Made by a program: the position numbers and the translations under genes | Notes under the pieces: generated by a model | The model's input: the letters and a program-made list of their open reading frames with translations, nothing else | Told to the model about the DNA's origin: nothing | Database searches by the model: none | Part shown: one piece after another, positions 25,163 through 33,187 of the stretch | Layout of the letters: each line of letters opens with the position of its first letter | Numbering within the stretch: position 1 is the stretch's first letter | Assembly (NCBI GenBank): GCA_020161505.1 | Contig: JAIUNY010000010.1 | Span: 40,289-104,288, forward strand | DNA from: Armatimonadota bacterium | Lineage (GTDB): Bacteria > Armatimonadota > Fimbriimonadia > Fimbriimonadales > Fimbriimonadaceae | Direction of reading: 5' to 3' | Length of the DNA: 64,000 nucleotides

Positions 25163-25908
25163 CGGCAAAACCTCGCGTAGGGGCGACCAGCCCGAAGCTC
25201 GTGCCCCCGGATGTTTTAGAGCGACTGAACCTTGGACTAGACCAAACGGTCAATTTGTCCGAGACTCTGGCGATGGACTCCGAAGTGCTTTGGGAGAACG
25301 TTTTTCCGGAGATTCCGGTGCCGCCGGGGTTCAATGCTGCGAAGGTGAATCCGAAGTTGGCTTTGGCCGGGGAAGGGCTTGCCGCCTCGCCTCGGCTGGA
25401 TGCCCTGGTTGACCACCCCAGTGACATGGTTCGTGGTTGGGCGTGCGCGGGGATGGTGCATCGGGCGGCTGATTTAGAGGCCGCTCTTGCAGATTTGGAA
25501 CCCCTCGCGAATGACGACCACTTCGGGGTGCGCGAGTGGGCTTGGCTGGCGCTTCGACCCCTCGTCGTGGCGGAGCCGATCCGCGCTGTGAATTTATTGA
25601 CTGAATGGTCTTGTCGCGTCGAGGAGAATCTGCGACGGTTCGCGAGCGAGGCGACACGACCCCGAGGTGTTTGGTGCGCGCACATCAGTGAACTCAAGGC
25701 GGAGCCGTGGCTTGGGCTTCCGCTTTTGGAGCCAATGAAGTCGGACTCGAGTCGGTATGTCCAAAATTCCGTCGCAAACTGGCTCAACGATGCGGCGAAG
25801 TCTCAGCCCGACTGGGTGCGGTCGGTTTGCGCTGGGTGGAGCGAGGAGTCTCTGACTCGAGAGACGGCGTACATTGTCAAGCGGGCGATGCGCAGCTTGG
25901 GGGATTGA
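25159..25908 (+). CDS. AlkC/AlkD-like DNA alkylation repair (HEAT-like) protein
   Basis: 249 aa with a GTG start overlapping the phytase stop (GTGA). The pattern RRFASEATRPRGVW, then KSDSSRYVQNSVANWLNDAA and ETAYIVKRAMRSL, matches the C-terminal HEAT-like repeats of AlkC-type glycosylases that excise 3-methyladenine and related bases. The middle part (MVRGWACAGMVHRAADLEAA, VREWAWLALRPL) also looks HEAT-like. It is cytosolic, with no signal. Glycosylase activity is inferred from the family. There are no other repair genes nearby. Confidence 0.8.
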   Translation: MTAKPRVGATSPKLVPPDVLERLNLGLDQTVNLSETLAMDSEVLWENVFPEIPVPPGFNAAKVNPKLALAGEGLAASPRLDALVDHPSDMVRGWACAGMVHRAADLEAALADLEPLANDDHFGVREWAWLALRPLVVAEPIRAVNLLTEWSCRVEENLRRFASEATRPRGVWCAHISELKAEPWLGLPLLEPMKSDSSRYVQNSVANWLNDAAKSQPDWVRSVCAGWSEESLTRETAYIVKRAMRSLGD

Positions 25909-25942
25909 CGTGTGCGCGCAACCGAGGCTTGCTTTCGGTGTT

Positions 25943-25970
25943 CCCGACCCTAAAGGGATCGGGGCACCCA
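25943..25970. repeat. Second copy of an intergenic palindromic repeat
   Basis: The sequence CCCGACCCTAAAGGGAT followed by CGGGGCACC lies between the AlkC-like gene and mnmG, which converge here. A near-identical segment lies at about 11955-11982 upstream of selB. Each copy can fold as an imperfect hairpin (CCCGA-CCCT against AGGG-TCGGG). Both copies are intergenic, which suggests a dispersed REP-like element. Confidence 0.5.
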
Positions 25971-25987
25971 GCTCGAGCGAAGGCTAT

Positions 25988-27916
25988 TTAAGAGCGGGGC
26001 GCGTTTTCCCTTTGCCGAAGATGCCCGATGAGGAGGGCGATGTCGGCAGGGCGGACTCCGGGAACCCGGCTGGCCTGGCCCACCGTCGCGGGCTGGACTC
26101 GGGTGAGCTTTTCTTGGCTCTCGTAACTCAGCCCCCGCAGGGCGTGGAAGTCAAAGCTCGCGGGAATAGGGAGCCCCTCTAGGCGCTGAGCTTGGGCGAC
26201 CTCATCCAGCTGCTTTTTGAGATATCCATCGTAAACCGCTGAGATTTCGACCTGCTCCCGCACTTGACGACTGATTGATCCAAAATCTTCGGTCTTCTCA
26301 GGGAGATCGCTCAGATCCAGCCCCAGTTCGGTACTTCGATCTTGGAGATAGTCCAGCGACATGCCTGGCCGCTTGAGAAGTTCGAAGAGGCTGGCGCGAT
26401 TGCGGACGGTCGGCATCTCCAGTTCGACCAGCTTGTCGTTCTGGGTTTGGGTGATGTAGGTCGTGTCCAGCCGCTCCCTGGTCTTCGTGAGGAGTTCCAT
26501 TTTCCTCTCGAACCGTGCCCGGCGAGTTTCACTCGCGATCCCGAGCTCCATGCTGATCGGGGTGAGGCGCTGATCTGCGTTGTCGTGCCGGAGCACGAGG
26601 CGATGCTCGGCCCGGGCGGTGAGCATGCGGTAGGGATCCTCGACGCCCTTCGTCACCAGGTCGTCGATCATCACACCAATGAAGCTGTTGTCACGCGGGA
26701 AGATGATTTCGGACTCATCAGTCGCAAATCGCGCGGCATTGATTCCTGCGACCATTCCTTGCCCCGCCGCTTCCTCATAGCCCGAGGTGCCGTTGATTTG
26801 GCCCGCCAGGAAGAGTCCATCGAGTAGCTTCGACATTAAGGTCGGCCGCAGCTGCATGGGGTCGGCCATGTCGTATTCCACCGCGTATCCGGGGCGGATC
26901 ATTTCGACCTTCTCCAGACCGCTGATCGTCTTGAGGGCCGCAAGTTGCACGTCGCCGGGCATCGAAGAACTGAAACCCTGGACGTAAACCGACTCGTCGT
27001 CCCACATCTCTTGCTCCAGGAAGATTGGGTGGGAGTTCTTCTCCGAGAACCGCACGACCTTGTCTTCGATGCTCGGGCAATAGCGCGGGCCGACGCCTTC
27101 GATCATCCCGCCGTACATCGCGCTTTGGCTGAGGTTGTCGCGGAGCAGATCGTGCGTTTCCGCGCAGGTGTGGGTTTGCCAGGTGGGCAAGAGAGGCCGG
27201 TTTTCGAATGTTCGATCGTGAAGGAAGCTGATGGGGCCGGCTTCGGGTTCGCTCGGCATCTCTTCCGTCAGGTCGAGGTTGACGGAACTCAGCTTGATCC
27301 GCGGCGTGGTGCCGGTCTTGAACCGCCGGATGTGCACGCCGAGATCCTTGAGAAAGTCGGCAATCCCTGTAACCGTAACGTCGCCATGCCTTGCGGCGAC
27401 GGTTTGAGTCTTGCCCTCGTGGCACAGCCCATTGAGGAACGTGCCTGTGGTGATGACCACACTGCGACAGGCGATTTCATGCAAGATTTCGGAGTCGCCA
27501 AACTTGGCAAACACGCCGCTCACCGCGCCACCGTGGGTGAGCACCGTCATGACCTGGCCTTCTCGCACTGTCAGATTCGGCTCGTGGGTGAACACTTCTC
27601 GCATATAGGCGGGATAGGCGTTCTTGCATACTTGGGCGCGGACCGTTTGAACGGCTGGCCCTTTTCCCGTGCCCACTCGGCGGGTGTGCGTGAGAGTGAA
27701 GTCGGTGGTGACGCCCATCTGCCCACCAAGGGCATCGACTTCGCGGGCGATGTGCCCCTTCGCCGGGCCGCCGATGCTGCAGTTACAGGGAAGGTGTCCG
27801 ATTCGATCAAGCCGGAGGGTAACGCACAACGTGTTCCGGCCCATACGCGCACTGGCCAGGGCCGCCTCGATGCCAGCATGACCGGCACCCACCACAATGA
27901 CGTCGAATCTCTCCAC
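25988..27916 (-). CDS. mnmG: tRNA uridine-34 carboxymethylaminomethyl synthesis enzyme MnmG (GidA)
   Basis: 642 aa with a GTG start. MnmG is an FAD-dependent enzyme that, with MnmE, installs the cmnm5 group on U34 of certain tRNAs. The N-terminus holds the dinucleotide fold VIVVGAGHAGIEAALASARM, followed by LPCNCSIGGPAKGHIAREVD and VGTGKGPAVQTVRAQ, all family hallmarks. The middle has RYCPSIEDKVVRF and INGTSGYEEAAGQGMVAGIN; the C-terminal MnmE/tRNA-binding helical domain includes LRGLSYESQEKLTRVQP. It is downstream of a prepilin gene on the same strand, 50 bases away. mnmE is not in the window. Confidence 0.97.
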   Translation of the reverse strand: MERFDVIVVGAGHAGIEAALASARMGRNTLCVTLRLDRIGHLPCNCSIGGPAKGHIAREVDALGGQMGVTTDFTLTHTRRVGTGKGPAVQTVRAQVCKNAYPAYMREVFTHEPNLTVREGQVMTVLTHGGAVSGVFAKFGDSEILHEIACRSVVITTGTFLNGLCHEGKTQTVAARHGDVTVTGIADFLKDLGVHIRRFKTGTTPRIKLSSVNLDLTEEMPSEPEAGPISFLHDRTFENRPLLPTWQTHTCAETHDLLRDNLSQSAMYGGMIEGVGPRYCPSIEDKVVRFSEKNSHPIFLEQEMWDDESVYVQGFSSSMPGDVQLAALKTISGLEKVEMIRPGYAVEYDMADPMQLRPTLMSKLLDGLFLAGQINGTSGYEEAAGQGMVAGINAARFATDESEIIFPRDNSFIGVMIDDLVTKGVEDPYRMLTARAEHRLVLRHDNADQRLTPISMELGIASETRRARFERKMELLTKTRERLDTTYITQTQNDKLVELEMPTVRNRASLFELLKRPGMSLDYLQDRSTELGLDLSDLPEKTEDFGSISRQVREQVEISAVYDGYLKKQLDEVAQAQRLEGLPIPASFDFHALRGLSYESQEKLTRVQPATVGQASRVPGVRPADIALLIGHLRQRENAPRS

Positions 27917-27966
27917 GTAAGTGCAGATTGTGACAGATGCCGGACTGAGCGAAGTAGGAATCGAGA

Positions 27967-28638
27967 TCAGTCTTCGTGATCGTGCTCGTAAGCGGGAATG
28001 AATCGATCCACGTTGTGCATGCCGGGGTACGGGCGATTGGCGAGGGTCTGGGCGAATCGATGGAACTTGGCGTGGGTGTCGCCGAAACCGTAGTTTGCGC
28101 CTTCGGTGAATGCCCTCTGGAAAATGCGCTCATCAAACCAATTCTCGACTTCACCTTCATGCTCGCCGGCGTAGGCGGCTGGGTCATCCCATGAAAGTTC
28201 GTCCTCTGGCCACGGGTGATAATCGGAGTCTTCCGTTTCTTGGGTTCGGAGCGCAATCATCACCTGGTTGGAGGGCTCGCTGAATTGGGTGAGGGACACG
28301 CTGTGGGCATAGACGCCATTGATCAGGTAGTCCGTGGGGAGGTCAGTCTGGGCGGAGTTCAACGCTGGTGAACGAAAGATCTGCCGGCTCTTGACGTAGG
28401 GGTAGAGAGGTTCGAACCAGTCGTAATCCTCTGGTTCGTTTTTCTCCATGCTGCGGTCGTCGTTGTCCGCGGCGTACATTTGGATCGCGAGCCCGATCTG
28501 CTTGATGTTGCTCAGATCTTGGGTTTTCTTCGCCGCAACCTTGGCCTGAGCGAAAACAGGGAAGAGGATGGCGGCGAGGATCGCGATAATCGCAATCACA
28601 ACCAGTAGTTCGATCAGGGTAAAAGCTCGACAATGCAT
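27967..28638 (-). CDS. Type IV prepilin-like protein
   Basis: 223 aa. The short leader MHCRA precedes [20 protein letters not shown], nearly identical to the helix of the prepilin at 23192, so it is a substrate for prepilin peptidase with Glu5 present. The globular domain is acidic, with many Asp/Glu/Trp/Tyr residues, and contains the DUF1559-like phrase [15 protein letters not shown] and a C-terminal His/Asp-rich end. The ATG is directly abutted by a 15-base perfect palindrome (28639-28653) with no obvious ribosome-binding site. It may be co-transcribed with mnmG. Confidence 0.88.
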   Translation of the reverse strand: MHCRAFTLIELLVVIAIIAILAAILFPVFAQAKVAAKKTQDLSNIKQIGLAIQMYAADNDDRSMEKNEPEDYDWFEPLYPYVKSRQIFRSPALNSAQTDLPTDYLINGVYAHSVSLTQFSEPSNQVMIALRTQETEDSDYHPWPEDELSWDDPAAYAGEHEGEVENWFDERIFQRAFTEGANYGFGDTHAKFHRFAQTLANRPYPGMHNVDRFIPAYEHDHED

Positions 28639-28653
28639 TGCAATAGTATTGCA
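28639..28653. promoter_or_regulatory. 15-base palindrome touching the prepilin start codon
   Basis: TGCAATA-G-TATTGCA is a perfect 7-1-7 inverted repeat immediately upstream of the leftward prepilin ATG, in an AT-rich patch (28640-28680) that also holds further TTGCA words. It could be an operator or an mRNA hairpin covering the start. This is inferred from position and symmetry only. Confidence 0.4.
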
Positions 28654-28760
28654 TTAGTTTGTAGTAATTGCAACAGCCTGGCAATAAAGTCCGCACTCGA
28701 ACCCCTCGTCTGGGGACTTTTTCACGGGACCAGGGGGCTCGACGGGGATACTTTCCCGGC

Positions 28761-29762
28761 ATGAATCGGGTGGATGTGACGATTGTCGGCGGCGGTCCGG
28801 TGGGGCTGTTCGGGGCGTTTTATGCCGGGCTCCGCGGAATGAGTGTCCGGATCATCGATAGCTTGCCCGAGCTCGGCGGACAACTGACCGCCCTCTATCC
28901 AGAGAAGTACGTTTACGATATGCCCGGTTTCCCGGAAGTTCTGGCCAAGGATCTCGCCAAGAACCTGATTGAGCAAGCCTCGCGATTCAATCCCGATTTG
29001 GTGCTGGGCGAGACCGCCGAAGTGCTGACGCGGGACGAAGATGGGTGGACGATTACCACTGCTCAGGGAACCGTCTGCCCGACTCGAACGATCATCGTCT
29101 CCGCAGGAGCTGGAGCGTTTTCACCCACGAAGATCGGGGTTGCTCGGGAAGAAGAATTTGAAGGGAAGGGGGTCTTCTACGGAGTTCGAGACCGATCGAT
29201 CTTTGCGGGGAAGCGGCTCGTCATTGTTGGTGGGGGCGATTCTGCGTTCGATTGGGCGTTGAGCCTGGCGCCCATCGCGCAGAGCATCAAGCTGGTCCAC
29301 CGGCGCGACCAGTTCCGTGCCCACGACGAGACGATCCGCGAAGTGCGCGAAACCACCGATGTCGAGTTCCACCTGTGGAAGGTTGTGAAGGAGCTTCACG
29401 GAGAGGATTCGATCACGGGTGTGACATTAGAGAACACTCAGTCTAAAGAGACCGAGTTCCACGAGTGTGATGCTGTGATCGTGAATATTGGGTTCAAATC
29501 GAACCTTGGCCCGCTCAAGGATTGGGGGCTCACGATTGAGAAGAATCAGATTGTCGTCGATGGGCTCTATCAAACTGGGTTGCCCGGCGTGTTCAGTGTC
29601 GGGGATGTCGCGACCTTTGAGGGCAAGATTAAGCTGATCGCGACAGGCGTGGGCGAGGCGGCGACCGCAGTTTGTGTGGCGAAAACTATGATCGACCCGT
29701 CCGCGAAGCTCTTCCCCGGGCACAGTTCGGATATGGATCTTAAAGCCCCGGCGACCGTCTAG
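28761..29762 (+). CDS. Ferredoxin--NADP reductase, thioredoxin-reductase-like (YumC type)
   Basis: 333 aa from the ATG at 28761, placed just before the FAD-binding loop VTIVGGGPVGLFGAFYAGLR. It transfers electrons between NADPH and ferredoxin or flavodoxin. The NADP-binding loop is VIVGGGDSAFDWALSL, followed by HRRDQFRAHD, which selects NADP. The C-terminal FAD segment is FSVGDVATFEGKIKLIATG. The redox CxxC of thioredoxin reductases is absent, as expected for this FNR class. The 3' end overlaps the convergent glycosidase-like gene by four bases. Confidence 0.92.
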   Translation: MNRVDVTIVGGGPVGLFGAFYAGLRGMSVRIIDSLPELGGQLTALYPEKYVYDMPGFPEVLAKDLAKNLIEQASRFNPDLVLGETAEVLTRDEDGWTITTAQGTVCPTRTIIVSAGAGAFSPTKIGVAREEEFEGKGVFYGVRDRSIFAGKRLVIVGGGDSAFDWALSLAPIAQSIKLVHRRDQFRAHDETIREVRETTDVEFHLWKVVKELHGEDSITGVTLENTQSKETEFHECDAVIVNIGFKSNLGPLKDWGLTIEKNQIVVDGLYQTGLPGVFSVGDVATFEGKIKLIATGVGEAATAVCVAKTMIDPSAKLFPGHSSDMDLKAPATV

Positions 29763-31054
29763 CCGTTCCGTTCGGCCTTGTGCGACGTCCGGGGCGTGCC
29801 GGCATGCGGGACAACCAGGAGCCAGACGCCGTCGCCTGGAACGTCGATGCTCTCATCATGCCGTGCGGATGTTCTCTCGCCATTCACGGTGTCGAACCAA
29901 AACGCGGATTCAGGTTCAATTTCTAATCCAGACCAATCGATCTTGATGGTTCGAGCCGTGGGGGCGTAAACAGCGACGTGGCTCTCTCCGACCGCACATC
30001 GGGCCCGGAGAAGGCCTTCGCCCAGTCCCTCGAGAATGCGGGATTGCGCAGGAACGAACGATTCAAATCCGATCTCCTCAAAAATCCTCCGCGCATGCCC
30101 GACTTGATTCGCGCCCGGGAGTTCGGCGGCCTCACGCCAATGGAGATTCGATCCAGTGATGCTCGGATGCACCGCGTCGTCGTGGAATTGCCAGATGTCG
30201 TTGCAGCCGTAGGTGTGCCCGCAGCTGCCCGCCAGAACCGAAGTGTAGAGGTCGCGGCGGACGCGCCAGTCGTCGAATCGGGTACCGCTGGGCACCCAGC
30301 CCTCCAACATCATCGGGTGGTTTTCATAGGGCGGTTCCATTTCCAGGATCGGCCGCACCCAGGCGCGGTTGTATTCCCGGTCGGCCCAGTCGTCGCTCCC
30401 GAGGGAGTTGGTCATGTGTCCGCTCTGCCAGCCGTTGTAGTCGAGCCAGGCTTCCTGCCCGCCGTGATCGTAGGAACTGCTCCAGCCAGGAGTGTGAAGC
30501 CCCATCAGTTGATCCGCACCCTGGCTCTTGATGCCCTCGGCCATGTTGCGCAAGATGAGGATCTGGTCGTACTTTGAGACTGGTCGGTCTCCACCAATGA
30601 TCCACGTGATTTCCTTTCCTGCGTACCTTCTTCCCAGGTACTCGCCGTAGATCCGCGCGTTTTCGGGCGTGAAGATCATCGGCACGTCTGGAGCCCACAG
30701 ATTGTTCCAATAACACCCCCAACTCGGCAGGAGGGCGGGGGTGATTCCCTTTGCGTGGCAGGTTTCAAACAGCCAGTCGATGTGGGCGAACCAGGCTTCA
30801 TTGGGCTGCGCGGGATCTTGATGATGAAGAGGGAAGTCTCCGTCGCGATTCGGAGTGGTAAAAGCAGTGTTCTCCGGGATCAAAGTGAACATGACTGCGT
30901 TGAATCCCTGCCGAGATCGGATGGTCAAAAAGTGTTCTGCTTCCTCTCTGGTGAGATGCTGAGCGAGGTTCCAGGCCGTATCCGCGAGATAAAAGAACGG
31001 TCGGTCATCTTTGACGAAAAACCGCTTCGAGGCATGGACATGGATGCTTCCCAT
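29759..31054 (-). CDS. DUF4038 / GH140-like glycoside hydrolase
   Basis: 431 aa. The start, IHVHASKRFFVKDDRPFFYL then ADTAWNLAQHLTREEAEHFL, is the typical opening of DUF4038 (apiosidase-like GH140) TIM-barrel proteins. Barrel strands include FNAVMFTLIPENT, GITPALLPSWGCYWNNLW and ITWIIGGDRP; an acidic pair is visible in the ILEMEPPYENHP region, and GSCGHTYGCNDIWQF follows. The last ~90 residues form a small C-terminal beta domain like those appended to this family. No signal peptide is evident, so it may act on imported oligosaccharides. The substrate is inferred (apiose or related plant side chains) and uncertain. It starts 19 bases after argS. Confidence 0.82.
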   Translation of the reverse strand: MGSIHVHASKRFFVKDDRPFFYLADTAWNLAQHLTREEAEHFLTIRSRQGFNAVMFTLIPENTAFTTPNRDGDFPLHHQDPAQPNEAWFAHIDWLFETCHAKGITPALLPSWGCYWNNLWAPDVPMIFTPENARIYGEYLGRRYAGKEITWIIGGDRPVSKYDQILILRNMAEGIKSQGADQLMGLHTPGWSSSYDHGGQEAWLDYNGWQSGHMTNSLGSDDWADREYNRAWVRPILEMEPPYENHPMMLEGWVPSGTRFDDWRVRRDLYTSVLAGSCGHTYGCNDIWQFHDDAVHPSITGSNLHWREAAELPGANQVGHARRIFEEIGFESFVPAQSRILEGLGEGLLRARCAVGESHVAVYAPTARTIKIDWSGLEIEPESAFWFDTVNGERTSARHDESIDVPGDGVWLLVVPHAGTPRTSHKAERNG

Positions 31055-31073
31055 GCCTCGCAGTTAACCCGAA

Positions 31074-32972
31074 TTACATCTCTTGCGGTGCGCTGACTCC
31101 GAGCAATCCGAGGACGGAATGGAGAGCGGTCCGGGTCGCCTCGCAGAGGGCAAGCCGAGCCGACGAAAGCTCCGGATTCTCCGGCTGGTTCACCCGACAG
31201 GTGTCGTAGAACGAGTGATAGGATCGGGCGAGCTCAAGCGCGTAGTTGGCGAGGCGATTCACTGCGTAGTCGCTGGCGGTTTGAGCAATCTCATCGCGCA
31301 GCTCGGCGATCTTGAGGATGAGGGTCGTCTCTTTCGCGTGGTCGAGGAGACCAAGGTGCGCCGTGCTTGCAGCAAGCCCGGACTCCGCGCCTTTGCGAAT
31401 CACGGAGCAGATCCGCGCATGGGCGTATTGGACATAGAAAACCGGGTTCTCGTCGCTCTGCTTGGTAGCGAGTTCCAGATCAAAATCCATCGCGGTGTCG
31501 TGGTTGCGCATCAGGTAGAAGAACCGCGCGACATCGCTGCCGGCTTGCAGCTTTTCTTCTTCTGTACCGTTTGGTCTCATTTCCTCACCGATCTCCTTGA
31601 TGAGGTCGATGAGGGCATAGATGTTCCCGTCGCGCTTGCGCATCGGAGCGGGCTTGCCGTCCTTCATGAAGCGCACGATCTGGAAGATTTGAACCGTCAG
31701 GTGATCCTTCGCCCAAGCTTGCGCCCCACGGCAACGATTCCGTTCTTCCACGTTCCCGAACAGAATTTCCTCATGCTCGGTCAGCGGAGTTGGGTCGTCC
31801 ACGGGGGTCGCTTGGTCGATGAACATGGCCGCCACAACCGCAGTGAGTCGGCCGATGTATCCGTGGTGGTCGGGGCCGAGAACCGTGATGAGTTTCGTGC
31901 CGCCCGCTGGCCGATTAAACTTGTCCTTGTGGTACGCGACATCGCTGGCGATGTACGTGAGACGGCCATCGCGGCGACGCAGAACGCGGTCTTGGTCGTC
32001 GCCGAACTTGGTGGATCTCAGCCACAGCGTTGCTTGTTCGCCTTCGCCAGAAGCGTCTTCATCATCGGTATTGGTGACTGCTTGGTCTTCTTTGGTGACG
32101 CTCTTGATGACTCCGCCCTTCGCGGTCTCGATCTTCGTTCGGAAGGGTGATTCGTCGGCGACGTGTTTGGACTCTAACTCACCGATCACGCGTGCGACTT
32201 CGCCGGCATCATGGAGCGACTGCTCGCTGAACCAAGTGGCGAAATTCACCCTGAAATGCTCAAGCGCCGTGCGCTGGGCTTCGATCATCGCATCCTGGCT
32301 TGCCTTCTGAATGGTCGCCAGTTCAGCGCCCTTCAGATGCTCCAACCCATTTGCGACCTCCTGAACGTAGTCGCCCTTGTAACCGTTGTCCGGAACGGCT
32401 TGACCGTTGAGCAATGCCTTCACCGACTCAGCAAAGAGCCGCATCTGTTCCGAGTTCACTCCATCGTTGATGTAGTACTCGCGGTGAACTTCGTGACCCG
32501 CCGCCTCCAAAACGTTGCACAGAGCCGACCCGTAGGCCGCCCCGCGACCGGAACCAATCGTGATCGGCCCGTTTGGGTTCACGGAAACAAACTCGACGTT
32601 GATCTTCTCAACCTGATCGGGAGTCAGATGAGAATAAGAGACTCCTCGTTCTAAAACAGACGCCACGAACCCCGCCACCCAAGCAGGATTCAACCGAAAG
32701 TTCAGGAATCCTGGCCCCGCGATCTCGACGGAGGCAAAAACTTCCGTGTCGGAACCTAACTCCCCAGCCAAGATTTCCGCAACCGCACGGGGGTTCATTC
32801 CCAGCGTCTTGGAGCCAACCATGGCGAAGTTGGTCATCAGGTCACCGTGATCCGGATTCTTCGGCGCATCGACCTCGATTCGCACGGTTCGAGCGGTTTC
32901 GGGCAGAGAACCCGCCGAAATCAGCTCCGCAATGGCGGTTACCAGTTTTTTTTCTAAAGCCTCTCGAATCAC
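31074..32972 (-). CDS. argS: Arginyl-tRNA synthetase with altered signature motifs
   Basis: 632 aa with a GTG start. It is a class I synthetase that charges tRNA-Arg. The N-terminal Add-1 domain (NPDHGDLMTNFAMVGSK) is followed by the catalytic domain, with GPDHHGYIGRLTAVVAAMF and DVAYHKDKFNRP. The alpha-helical anticodon domain begins at ENPVFYVQYAHARICSVI. Two signature motifs differ from the family norm: the HVGH/HIGH position reads TIGS (138-141) in NPNGPITIGSGRGAAYG, and the KMSKR position reads PMRKR in KPAPMRKRDGN. The codons were checked on the DNA. Everything else is standard, so it is probably functional. It heads a leftward unit with the GH140-like gene. Confidence 0.93.
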   Translation of the reverse strand: MIREALEKKLVTAIAELISAGSLPETARTVRIEVDAPKNPDHGDLMTNFAMVGSKTLGMNPRAVAEILAGELGSDTEVFASVEIAGPGFLNFRLNPAWVAGFVASVLERGVSYSHLTPDQVEKINVEFVSVNPNGPITIGSGRGAAYGSALCNVLEAAGHEVHREYYINDGVNSEQMRLFAESVKALLNGQAVPDNGYKGDYVQEVANGLEHLKGAELATIQKASQDAMIEAQRTALEHFRVNFATWFSEQSLHDAGEVARVIGELESKHVADESPFRTKIETAKGGVIKSVTKEDQAVTNTDDEDASGEGEQATLWLRSTKFGDDQDRVLRRRDGRLTYIASDVAYHKDKFNRPAGGTKLITVLGPDHHGYIGRLTAVVAAMFIDQATPVDDPTPLTEHEEILFGNVEERNRCRGAQAWAKDHLTVQIFQIVRFMKDGKPAPMRKRDGNIYALIDLIKEIGEEMRPNGTEEEKLQAGSDVARFFYLMRNHDTAMDFDLELATKQSDENPVFYVQYAHARICSVIRKGAESGLAASTAHLGLLDHAKETTLILKIAELRDEIAQTASDYAVNRLANYALELARSYHSFYDTCRVNQPENPELSSARLALCEATRTALHSVLGLLGVSAPQEM

Positions 32973-33056
32973 GATGAAAGGGATTATCCTGCATCAAGAT
33001 TGACCCGCGAACGTTAAGGCCCAGTGAGATTGTCGAAAAAGAGTAGCCCACAGGGT

Positions 33057-33086
33057 TTCTTCCCGGGGGATGAATGAGACTACAAT
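33057..33086 (+). promoter_or_regulatory. Candidate promoter of the pilus motor operon
   Basis: TACAAT at 33081-33086 is a good -10 hexamer about 100 bases before pilB. The -35 region is poor (TTCTTC at 33057-33062 with an 18-base spacer). It is the only promoter-like site in the 215-base gap between argS and pilB, which diverge here. Confidence 0.4.
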
Positions 33087-33187
33087 AGAGGGCACTGACT
33101 CGCGGAGGGATCTGGGAACGATTTGCCCACCGTGGGGCGGGACTGAGGGCGTACGACCAACAGCCCGCGAAACAGGACGAATAAGCA

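Noticed and set aside
29250..29450. Possible selenoprotein or CxxC thioredoxin reductase in the FAD/NADP enzyme at 28761
   Set aside because: The frame has no internal TGA and no CxxC; it fits the ferredoxin-NADP reductase class.
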